A stretch of DNA of 11,697 nucleotides from Candidatus Kapaibacterium sp. (GTDB taxonomy: Bacteria; Bacteroidota; Ignavibacteria; Kapaibacteriales; UBA961). A program made the translations under genes and the position numbers. Location: NCBI GenBank assembly GCA_023253875.1, contig JALRFC010000026.1, positions 1 through 11,697 on the forward strand, written 5' to 3'. Positions 1-6,758 of this stretch are shown in pieces (within the stretch, counting starts at the first letter, position 1; the number at the start of each line of letters is the position of its first letter). Under the pieces are notes generated by a model. It searched no databases. It was not told the DNA's origin and saw only the letters and a list, made by a program, of their open reading frames with translations.

Positions 1-2020
1 CAGCACATTGTGCATCTGTTTTGGCTTCAAAACCAATATCAGCCCTACTCCATCCGGAGATTTCTCGGAATATAGTATCTGTTTTGGCAATGAACATCGC
101 ACCACTTTGCGGAGTATAATCGAATGCAATGCCGAGTGTGGAAGTATCTTTTGTGACAAGTGAAGGCACAATGGAACTCATTGAATTTCTTGCTCTTGGG
201 ATCAGCATCCCGGCAAAGATTGCTGAATTTGTAGGTTTAGTATGCGTACGCAATGCCGTGTGAATTCCGGTTTTTCGATAACCTTCTTCATGCACCGATG
301 AATCTGCAGTGAATGTTTCAAGTGGAATTGCGGACCAAAATCCATCCACTCGAGCGGAATCTCTTTCCCAAGAAATCGTTGTGCTCGGTCCACTATTCTG
401 CCAATATGCCAAGCCTGTTTGTTCATTTCCATTGATGAGTCCATTGCCATGCACTTGATGTGAAAATGAAGTAGGATTTTGAGTGCTGCATTGATCTATA
501 TTCAAAAAGACACTATCAGAAATTCCGAAATAATGTCTTTTGATGTGCGCGCCTAAGTAGGAAGTTTCCACCAATGTATAATCCAAACCGGGAATGGAGA
601 AATGCTCTCTGACAAATGCATCTGCCCCACCGGGCTGAAGTGGAGCGCCATTTGGCGGACCCTGTCCATTCACCAAAATCACATTATGTTGCTGAGCATT
701 GCCAATTTGATCACGCATGGAATACTGCAAATACCCCGGATCCAGTACAATCGGAATTCCATGTGTCCAGAGCATAAAAGAAGTCATGTCTGACTGCGAA
801 TGTCCTGCCCCTGCAGTGCGCGCATTTCCATTCTTGGCGATGACATGTCCATACCACTCCGGCTTTCGAAATACCACTGCACCGGCATCCTCATTCACCA
901 TGAGTTCATGTGTAAATGTCAACTTCGCGGGTGTGAGCGAAGCACAATAATTTGCACGCATGTCCACCGTTGAATTAAGCTGAGATGCGAGATCCGCGGG
1001 AGCAAATAGATAGACACTATTCGAATCTCCCGTCAAAGCAAGTTCAGGAAAACCCATGCCGAAAAAGGTATCGCCGAGGGCCGGATATGTGCCATCTGGT
1101 TGTAAAATAGAGGTGAACCACTTGGTGCATTCCATGAATCGAGGATCATGATAGGGATGTCGAATCGACTTTTGATTTACGATGAATATCGTATCAGATT
1201 TCACATGATGTAATGCGCGGAAAAATGGGAGCATATTCAGCATTGCATAGCGATAATAATGAGGACCTTCCGCATAGCCTGCCTTTCCATCTCTGCTTGA
1301 TTGTACTTGATTGCCGGTGAACATGATATCATCAATTGCATTCAATGCCGTATTAAGCCAGAAGATCGGCTGATCTTCAGGAATCAAAGATTTATAATCT
1401 CTCAATATCACACCTGCCATACCGATTGCACCGGCTGTCATGAGGGCATGATTATTGCGAACAGTTCCAAAAAAAGTCAAACCAAAAATAGATTTCGTGG
1501 CTTCTCTATGAAATGTAATTGCAAACATTGCGAGCCGTTTTTCGATAGAATCCAATGTTGACACTGAAATCTCGGGTATCCCACGAAGTAGATCATAAGC
1601 CGAGAGTAGGTCAATGAATTCTTTGGAATGCCATTGCCAATCTTCATAGGCATTTGGTGAAGTGATGGAAAGTTGCGGTATGGTGGTTTGACATTCCCGA
1701 AGAATACTCAAACTCTTATTGATGAGGATATCTCTTTCTTGAATGTGCAATATGCCAAGTGAATCACCAATATTTGTACGATTCAGATATGCGATGAATG
1801 CAGAGTTTTTTGCGAGTCCCGCGCGCACTCTTCGATCTGTAGTCGTTTGATTTCCTGCCGGTATGCCCTGTGTAGCCGAAGCATGAATACCTGCAATCAG
1901 CGAAGCATATTCATGTTTTGTGCGCAATTCTTCACATTCCGAAGAAGTGATGATCCCAATTGGTCTTTGTTGCGCTTGAATAGTAATAATCGCAAACAGA
2001 AAAAGGAACAAATATCTCAT
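1..2020 (-). CDS. Secreted heparinase II/III-family polysaccharide lyase (3' end beyond window)
   Basis: Reading leftward from the ATG at 2018-2020 there are 673 codons without a stop, reaching the window edge, so the C-terminus is missing. The product starts with a signal peptide (MRYLFLFLFAIITIQA, likely cut before QQRP). Residues about 30-340 look like the alpha/alpha-toroid domain, with RNNHALMTAG at 188-197 and EGPHYYRYAM at 251-260. Residues about 370-670 look like the beta-sandwich domain, whose hallmark is GHSQSDMTSF at 406-415, LDPGYLQY at 426-433 and HNVILVNGQG at 445-454. By eye His191, Tyr255/256 and His407 match the His/Tyr/His catalytic set known from heparinase II. Such enzymes cleave uronate-containing polysaccharides (heparin/heparan, alginate and similar) by beta-elimination; the substrate cannot be told. 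The start overlaps the stop of the upstream DUF4199-like gene (ATGA, 2017-2020), suggesting translational coupling. A T9SS tail could lie beyond the edge. Confidence 0.85.
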   Translation of the reverse strand, partial: MRYLFLFLFAIITIQAQQRPIGIITSSECEELRTKHEYASLIAGIHASATQGIPAGNQTTTDRRVRAGLAKNSAFIAYLNRTNIGDSLGILHIQERDILINKSLSILRECQTTIPQLSITSPNAYEDWQWHSKEFIDLLSAYDLLRGIPEISVSTLDSIEKRLAMFAITFHREATKSIFGLTFFGTVRNNHALMTAGAIGMAGVILRDYKSLIPEDQPIFWLNTALNAIDDIMFTGNQVQSSRDGKAGYAEGPHYYRYAMLNMLPFFRALHHVKSDTIFIVNQKSIRHPYHDPRFMECTKWFTSILQPDGTYPALGDTFFGMGFPELALTGDSNSVYLFAPADLASQLNSTVDMRANYCASLTPAKLTFTHELMVNEDAGAVVFRKPEWYGHVIAKNGNARTAGAGHSQSDMTSFMLWTHGIPIVLDPGYLQYSMRDQIGNAQQHNVILVNGQGPPNGAPLQPGGADAFVREHFSIPGLDYTLVETSYLGAHIKRHYFGISDSVFLNIDQCSTQNPTSFSHQVHGNGLINGNEQTGLAYWQNSGPSTTISWERDSARVDGFWSAIPLETFTADSSVHEEGYRKTGIHTALRTHTKPTNSAIFAGMLIPRARNSMSSIVPSLVTKDTSTLGIAFDYTPQSGAMFIAKTDTIFREISGWSRADIGFEAKTDAQCA

Positions 2021-2520
2021 CGCTTCATCCTGATATAGCGAATCATGATGGTTGTGAAAATGGTTGTGATGATTCCATACACAAATCCGGTAAATACAGA
2101 AAGCAAGATATAGCTGTTCAATGTAAAGTGAGTATCTGCAACTTCAGGCTTCATTCCTTCTTGAATTGCGAATGCACGAACATTGATGAAATATTCAGGA
2201 GTGATGATTGTATGAATAAAGAATTGCATGACAGGGGTTAATGCAGTGATAATCATTGTAATGCCGAGTCCGGACATAAAACCCTGTTTGAAATTCATCT
2301 CACCACCAAGCAATGTTTGCTTTTGATACATTGCAACTGCATACAGTAGAATGGAAGGGATAGCGAAATAATTGGTATAGAAAGCATGATCGGCAATATG
2401 CACATCATGCAAACCTGCAAGCTTTTCTCCCAACATCCATAGTATATTCATTCCTGAAAACATCAAGGCAAACTTGATTTCATGATAATATGTCGTGAAG
2501 AGTGCATTAAAAGCATTCAT
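2017..2520 (-). CDS. DUF4199-like integral membrane protein
   Basis: This 167-residue protein has four likely membrane segments at about 17-37, 48-66, 82-106 and 134-162, and a basic C-terminus (RYIRMKR). The stretch FKQGFMSGLGITMIIT (77-92) before the third segment, and the overall size and layout, resemble DUF4199, a family of unknown function common in Bacteroidota. The family call is from memory of its pattern, not a search. There is no signal peptide or catalytic motif. Its stop overlaps the start of the downstream lyase gene by four bases, so the two are probably co-transcribed and coupled. The upstream esterase gene ends 63 bases before it, leaving room for its own promoter. A functional tie to the lyase is not shown by the sequence. 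Confidence 0.75.
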   Translation of the reverse strand: MNAFNALFTTYYHEIKFALMFSGMNILWMLGEKLAGLHDVHIADHAFYTNYFAIPSILLYAVAMYQKQTLLGGEMNFKQGFMSGLGITMIITALTPVMQFFIHTIITPEYFINVRAFAIQEGMKPEVADTHFTLNSYILLSVFTGFVYGIITTIFTTIMIRYIRMKR

Positions 2521-2560
2521 TAGAGTTCCATCGAAATGTACTATGTATAATACTGATTAT

Positions 2561-2580
2561 GGATGCAAATATTTGGATGC
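2561..2580 (-). promoter_or_regulatory. Possible promoter or operator for the DUF4199-lyase pair
   Basis: In the 63-base gap between the esterase and the DUF4199-like gene, the plus strand reads GGATGCAAATATTTGGATGC. It holds a 10-base palindrome (CAAATATTTG, 2566-2575) flanked by a direct repeat GGATGC (2561-2566 and 2575-2580). On the minus strand AATATTTGCATC is one base off the Bacteroidota -7 box TAnnTTTG. It would place a transcription start about 40 bases before the ATG at 2520. No convincing -33 TTG is seen. The site is suggestive only. Confidence 0.3.
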
Positions 2581-2583
2581 AAT

Positions 2584-5013
2584 CTAGTGAATCATCACTG
2601 AGGAATTGATATATCCTTTATTAGTTCGAATTCGTATCACATAAATCCCCGAAGCACAAGTTTTTGTAGAAATGGAGATAGAACTATCATGTTGAGGTAG
2701 AAATTCTCCGATATTCTTGCCCATCATTGTCCACAATTCAGCAGATAGCAATTCATTTCCTTTAATGGTCAAAATTGAAGAGTGTTCAACAGGATTTGGA
2801 TATATCAGAATGGAATGTTCATCAGCAATTCGGGATGCAGATTGAACAGTGACATTGAATGTATCTGATGAGGCGCAGTCATACTTATTTGACTCAGTTG
2901 CTTCAATCATGATAATTCCTGGTTTCCCAATATCAATATTCACTTGATATTGATCCTGATTGCGAATGCGAGCATCGCCTGAAAGTATATTCCAACTATA
3001 CATGGATCCTTGATTAAAAGGCACTGCATAGACAATATTAGTGTCACCCTCTTTGACCAATGATTTACCGGTGATATAAGGTCTTGGTTTTGGATTCAAA
3101 GTTATTGTAAGCGAGGTATCATTAGTGCATCCAGTTGAAAGATTAGTAGCTCTTAAGGAAATAATATCCTTCCCAATTTTTGTCCATCGGACAAGGACGC
3201 TATCCAAATTTCTTGCTCCAATGATTGTACTTGTAGTAGATGCAGTCCAGAAATAGGAATGTCCGGGTATTGCTTCAACTTTATATGTACTTATTGGAGT
3301 ATCTTCACAAATATTCTTCTTACCATAAATATCTGCATTCGGTTTTTCTTGAATGGTAACAATGATGAATGTATCACGCATGCATCCTGTTGAAGGATCA
3401 GTTATTGTAGCTCTTACTGTGTCAATTCCCCTCATATTCCATCGAATTGCAACAGTATTCGATGTTTTAGAACCAATGATTAATCCATTATTTGGTACAA
3501 GCCATTCCATTGTTGTTCCCGGAGAGGATTGAATAACATAATTCACATTCTTATTGCTTTCACATACAAGTTGTTCACCTATGATTGTACCTTCTGGTAA
3601 TTCATTGATTTTGACAATCATAAATGTGTCTTTGATACAATTTGTTATAGTATTCGTTTGCCGTACATAAATCGTGTCCACACCATGTTTTGTCCATTGA
3701 ATTGATATGGTAGATTTGGTAAGATCACTATCGGTGACCCCATTTACAGGTTTACTCCAAAGTTGAACTGTATTTGGTGATTGCGCGACAGAATACAATT
3801 GCGGTTTGGAGTTAGCACAAACTTCCTTCAATCCTGTTATAAAGGTATTCGGTGCCGAATGAATTGTCACGATAAGAATTGTGTCTTTAGAGCAACCTGT
3901 TTCAGGATGAATGAGTCGTAATTTTACTGTATCGATTCCCGATATATTCCACAAGACCTTGATGGAATCTTGATTGAGTGATCCAATCACAATTCCTTTT
4001 TTGGGAGCAGTCCATTGTGGGATGAATCCTCTAGCATTTCCTGCTATATACAATTCAGCATTTCCACTCATGCAGGATAGTTTCTGTCCAAGAATATTAG
4101 GAAGAGGACTTTCCAAAGTACAATTTGTATTACTCGTTATTCCGCTTGGAGAGGAAAGCATTCCCTGAAATTGATCTCCTGCAATGCAATCGTGCTTCAG
4201 ATAATAATTCAACCAAGGAATTATATGCTGAAACAATATGGATTGCTGTGTATTTGCATTGATTGTAGCTTTTGGTGTACATGTGCTTTGTCCAAAAGAA
4301 CAATTGAAATTATATGAAGCAAATTGACAATGATCTCCACCAATGATACTTACATATGATTTGCACTGCGAGGCAAGTGAATCATACATAGGTATTTGGT
4401 GATTTTTTGGCGGGGCAACGCAGTCATTGGCACCAGCAATCACAAGAGATGGTTTGGTTATTGAATTTGCAGCAGTCACTGAAGATGGATTTGTGACAGC
4501 TCCTGCAAAACTAACCAATGCAGTGATTTGAGGATCATATTGCATTGCAAGGAATGCACATCCTCCACCCATAGAATGTCCCATCACAGCTGAAGTAGAA
4601 TCAATTGAATTAAAGAAAGGTGATGATGCAAGAACTCCCTGTAATCGCATCGATTTCACAGCATGAGCAATATCTTTACCAAAATTGAGATGTGATGGAG
4701 AAAATGAAGATTCCGTTGTTGGCAATACCATGATATATCCTTTTGGAACTAATGCATTCCAGTACACATCATAAGCAGATACAGGCATTACGAATCCGTG
4801 TCCAAAAACCAAAACAGGAAACTTTCCTCCTGCAATCGGTACATTGTCACCGGCATTTATTGAAGGATAATAAATATCACATTGTATTTGTCTATTGGCA
4901 CGGGATGAATCAATAAATGTGATTTGTCTATGACCAATTTGATGATTGATAGCATAGACCATGGATTGACATAGCAGGAGAAGACATAATCGCCACATAT
5001 ACTTCATGTTCAT
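2584..5013 (-). CDS. Secreted cutinase/PETase-like alpha/beta hydrolase with five PKD-like repeats and T9SS tail
   Basis: The product has 809 residues. A signal peptide (residues 1-21, hydrophobic core LCLLLLCQSMVYA) precedes an alpha/beta-hydrolase domain at about 25-275. The nucleophile elbow GHSMGGG puts the catalytic Ser at 147; Asp197 (GANDCVAP) and His228 (GGDHCQFA) complete the triad, and FGHGF (70-74) is the likely oxyanion region. The order and spacing, including the P-Y/SL stretch between Asp and His, resemble bacterial cutinases and polyesterases (GHSMGG elbow) and the chlorophyllase/dienelactone-hydrolase-like group. The role is therefore probably ester hydrolysis outside the cell; the substrate is unknown. 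Residues 305-724 are five PKD-like repeats and 735-809 a type A sorting domain, implying outer-membrane export by T9SS and surface attachment or release. ATG at 5013 is chosen because the signal peptide starts there; Met3 is an alternative. No T9SS genes are in the window. Confidence 0.88.
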   Translation of the reverse strand: MNMKYMWRLCLLLLCQSMVYAINHQIGHRQITFIDSSRANRQIQCDIYYPSINAGDNVPIAGGKFPVLVFGHGFVMPVSAYDVYWNALVPKGYIMVLPTTESSFSPSHLNFGKDIAHAVKSMRLQGVLASSPFFNSIDSTSAVMGHSMGGGCAFLAMQYDPQITALVSFAGAVTNPSSVTAANSITKPSLVIAGANDCVAPPKNHQIPMYDSLASQCKSYVSIIGGDHCQFASYNFNCSFGQSTCTPKATINANTQQSILFQHIIPWLNYYLKHDCIAGDQFQGMLSSPSGITSNTNCTLESPLPNILGQKLSCMSGNAELYIAGNARGFIPQWTAPKKGIVIGSLNQDSIKVLWNISGIDTVKLRLIHPETGCSKDTILIVTIHSAPNTFITGLKEVCANSKPQLYSVAQSPNTVQLWSKPVNGVTDSDLTKSTISIQWTKHGVDTIYVRQTNTITNCIKDTFMIVKINELPEGTIIGEQLVCESNKNVNYVIQSSPGTTMEWLVPNNGLIIGSKTSNTVAIRWNMRGIDTVRATITDPSTGCMRDTFIIVTIQEKPNADIYGKKNICEDTPISTYKVEAIPGHSYFWTASTTSTIIGARNLDSVLVRWTKIGKDIISLRATNLSTGCTNDTSLTITLNPKPRPYITGKSLVKEGDTNIVYAVPFNQGSMYSWNILSGDARIRNQDQYQVNIDIGKPGIIMIEATESNKYDCASSDTFNVTVQSASRIADEHSILIYPNPVEHSSILTIKGNELLSAELWTMMGKNIGEFLPQHDSSISISTKTCASGIYVIRIRTNKGYINSSVMIH
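2587..2811 (-). other. T9SS type A C-terminal sorting domain of the esterase
   Basis: Residues 735-809 hold the sorting-domain hallmarks: ILIYPNPVE (736-743) at the start, a middle LWTMMGKNIG (760-769), and the closing ASGIYVIRIRTNKGYINS (787-804) before a short terminal strand. In T9SS substrates this domain directs passage through the outer-membrane translocon and is then removed by the sortase PorU. Confidence 0.88.
2842..4101 (-). repeat. Five tandem 85-residue PKD-like repeats within the esterase
   Basis: Residues 305-724 of the esterase form five units at about 305-385, 389-470, 475-555, 559-640 and 645-724. Each follows a pattern of I-x-G near the start, a Cys, a central Trp, an I/V-x-W strand, G-x-D-T/I and a final GC-x-x-D-T. 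In units 1-4 the paired cysteines are 314/374, 399/459, 484/544 and 569/629: always 60 residues apart within a unit and exactly 85 between units, consistent with one disulfide per domain. Unit 5 lacks the first Cys (Lys654) but keeps Cys713. They resemble the PKD-like (PKD_6-type) domains of Bacteroidota surface proteins and probably act as a stalk or in adhesion. Confidence 0.8.
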
Positions 5014-5028
5014 TTCTCAGATTGACTT

Positions 5029-5046
5029 TTGTAAACATACGAAGAT
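5029..5046 (-). promoter_or_regulatory. Candidate promoter of the esterase gene
   Basis: On the minus strand this reads ATCTTCGTATGTTTACAA. TATGTTTA (5032-5039) is one base off the Bacteroidota -7 box TAnnTTTG, and the block resembles sequences upstream of the YebC gene (6710-6726) and of the oxidase gene (9561-9580). It lies about 18 bases before the ATG at 5013, giving a very short leader. No -33 TTG is visible. Confidence 0.35.
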
Positions 5047-5085
5047 ATATGGAATGATGATATTCGTCTCATTCGAGTGATGCCC

Positions 5086-5153
5086 GTAGGTCGGGGTAGG
5101 TCATTCGCTTCGCTCATAAACTGCTCGTCTCGGCTTCGCTCGACGAACAGTTT
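5086..5153 (-). repeat. GC-rich intergenic hairpin element with internal direct repeats
   Basis: This lies in the 156-base gap between the oxidoreductase stop and the esterase start. The arms AAACTGCTCGTC (5118-5129) and GACGAACAGTTT (5142-5153) are inverted repeats with one mismatch. In RNA from the minus strand that mismatch is a G-U pair, giving a continuous 12-bp stem with a 12-base loop. GCTTCGCTC occurs at 5107-5115 and again in the loop at 5133-5141; GTAGGTC occurs at 5086-5092 and 5096-5102. The block is visibly more GC-rich than its surroundings. No run of U follows the stem, so it is not a classic intrinsic terminator. A REP-like dispersed element or an RNA-processing or attenuation hairpin is possible. 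Confidence 0.55.
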
Positions 5154-5169
5154 CATCCGAGGTGAAATT

Positions 5170-6630
5170 CTACATTTTCACGGCATTCATCGCGCTCATC
5201 ACAACCGCGGGAGTTCCTTGTCCAGGAAAAGAAGTATCGCCGATCACTGCATAGTTTTTGATGGAAGTGATGTTTTTGGGGAGATTGAATAAACCGAGTT
5301 CGACTGAATGAGGAAGTCCTCCCACAAATCCTTGATGTCGACCGGTATAATGCTCAAAAGTTGTTGGTGTTCCGGCATCTATATAGTGTTTTTCGAGCGA
5401 TGCAACTTGTGGAAATACTCGATTGAATTCCGAAAGGATAAAAGTCAATGTCTCTTCTTTTTTTCGAGCATAGTCTTCTTCACTTAGTCCATACCATTGC
5501 GATGCTTCAGTATGCGTGGAAATCGTGATGGTACTCCAGCCATCGGGAGCTTTGATGGAATCTTGTTTTGGAGACCAAGTCACAAAAAAGGAATCGCCTT
5601 CGCAATGCGGAATTCTCGATGTGGTATGTATTTGTGCATATGGCGAAGCTGGATGATACTCTGTTTCTATCGCAAAATAGGCAGTGAATGCTCCCCATGC
5701 TTTTGTGAATGTATACACATATTGCTCTGCAAGATTACCGATTGCATTTCCTTTGGCAATATTCTTCATATTCCAAATCGGAATGCTATTGAACAAATGT
5801 TTTGCTTGATATTCATTACCTTTTGTAGTTTTTACCATGAATGAATCATCATTTTGAATATCAATAGACTCCACAGATTCCTTCAAGATGATTGTACCAC
5901 CATTAGTACGAATATATTCAGCCAATAATTGAGCGGGTTTTGTGATTCCACCAATGGGATAGTAAGTGTCTGCCGGATAGGCCAGACCCATCGCACCTGT
6001 CACAATCGGTGCTGTATCACTGAAACTCTGCGTTGAAATAAGTAATTGCTCATTGATGAATTTCTTAAAGAGTACATTACTCTTCAATCCATGTTTTTCA
6101 ATCAGCACATCCATCGGTCGGAACAAATCACGAAGTAATGGCAATGCAGAAAGATTCGATATTCTGCTTCCCATCTTTATGAGATCGCCTAGGGATTTCG
6201 GGGGAAATTCGGGATTGCGATGGAGCACATTCCACATCTTTTCATCAATTGCATGAATCTCTTTCCAAAATCCTCTTTGCCCTTTCTTTCCAAAATGTGA
6301 TTCAGCTTCGGCAATCCACTTGTCGAGATCTGCATGGCGCACAATCTGATGATCATCCAGATGAATCACCATTCCCGGATCACAATGCATGATTTCAGGC
6401 TTGAGATTCAAATCTTGGAATAATCTTCCGAGTGGTTGATGCGGGCGAAGACCACTCAGTGTTGTTGCCCCAACATCAAATGTATATCGCATGCGACGAA
6501 AAAAGGAAGCACAACCGCCTATTGCAGAGTGTTTTTCGAGTAAAATGACATCTTTTCCTTGTTTTGCGAGAAGTGCTGCAGTTGCAAGTCCGGCATAACC
6601 GGCTCCGATGACGATATTATCAGTATTCAT
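5170..6630 (-). CDS. FAD-dependent oxidoreductase, phytoene desaturase / carotenoid isomerase superfamily
   Basis: The product has 486 residues, typical of the CrtI/CrtISO-type flavoprotein superfamily. A Rossmann dinucleotide fold opens at residue 5 (VIGAGYAGLATAALLAKQG), with GxGxxG at 9-14, the ribose-binding Glu32 and GG at 38-39. YYPIGGITKPAQLLAEYI (223-240) matches the central motif of the family, and GDTSFPGQGTPAVVMSAM (464-481) is its C-terminal FAD-binding signature. Members desaturate, isomerise or saturate polyenes such as carotenoids, or reduce retinol-like substrates. No carotenoid gene lies nearby, so the substrate stays open. The frame is open up to 6729, but that extension runs into the divergent gene's promoter region and has no family sequence. 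ATG at 6630 puts the Rossmann strand at the N-terminus, as usual; ATG at 6636 is the alternative. It is transcribed divergently from the YebC gene. Confidence 0.82.
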   Translation of the reverse strand: MNTDNIVIGAGYAGLATAALLAKQGKDVILLEKHSAIGGCASFFRRMRYTFDVGATTLSGLRPHQPLGRLFQDLNLKPEIMHCDPGMVIHLDDHQIVRHADLDKWIAEAESHFGKKGQRGFWKEIHAIDEKMWNVLHRNPEFPPKSLGDLIKMGSRISNLSALPLLRDLFRPMDVLIEKHGLKSNVLFKKFINEQLLISTQSFSDTAPIVTGAMGLAYPADTYYPIGGITKPAQLLAEYIRTNGGTIILKESVESIDIQNDDSFMVKTTKGNEYQAKHLFNSIPIWNMKNIAKGNAIGNLAEQYVYTFTKAWGAFTAYFAIETEYHPASPYAQIHTTSRIPHCEGDSFFVTWSPKQDSIKAPDGWSTITISTHTEASQWYGLSEEDYARKKEETLTFILSEFNRVFPQVASLEKHYIDAGTPTTFEHYTGRHQGFVGGLPHSVELGLFNLPKNITSIKNYAVIGDTSFPGQGTPAVVMSAMNAVKM

Positions 6631-6709
6631 TATCATTCCAAGTAAAGTGCACAAAACCCCATTTCCATGAAATGAAGTTCCTTTCAGACCATACCCAATA
6701 GATGCACGC

Positions 6710-6726
6710 TTCTTTGTATTTTTGCA
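6710..6726 (+). promoter_or_regulatory. Candidate promoter (-7 box) of the YebC-MenA-MFS operon
   Basis: TTCTTTGTATTTTTGCA contains TATTTTTG (6717-6724), an exact match to the Bacteroidota -7 consensus TAnnTTTG followed by the frequent CA. It is about 35 bases before the chosen YebC start at 6759, a sensible leader length, and lies in the 128-base divergent intergenic region. A -33 TTG at the right distance is not clear. Confidence 0.5.
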
Positions 6727-6758
6727 CATCTATTTCAGTACATAATACGGAAATTTCG

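Noticed and set aside
602..1561. Several short plus-strand open frames (63-86 codons) between 602 and 2038, and a short minus-strand one at 202-450
   Set aside because: They all lie inside the continuous 673-codon lyase frame on the minus strand, whose translation shows clear family motifs; the short frames have no recognisable sequence.
2842..4101. Tandem repeat region as a CRISPR or DNA satellite
   Set aside because: The periodicity is at protein level (85 residues, in frame, diverged DNA) and reflects PKD-like domains.
5118..5153. Hairpin as a classic Rho-independent terminator of the oxidoreductase gene
   Set aside because: The stem is good but no run of U follows it on the minus strand, so it is listed as a structural element instead.
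6631..6729. N-terminal extension of the oxidoreductase to an ATG at 6729
   Set aside because: The added 33 residues precede the Rossmann strand that normally begins such proteins, and they cross the likely promoter of the divergent YebC gene.
6702..6758. Upstream start for the YebC gene at 6702
   Set aside because: The family N-terminus (MGRIFEKRK) begins at 6759, and the extension would cover the exact-match -7 box at 6717-6724.
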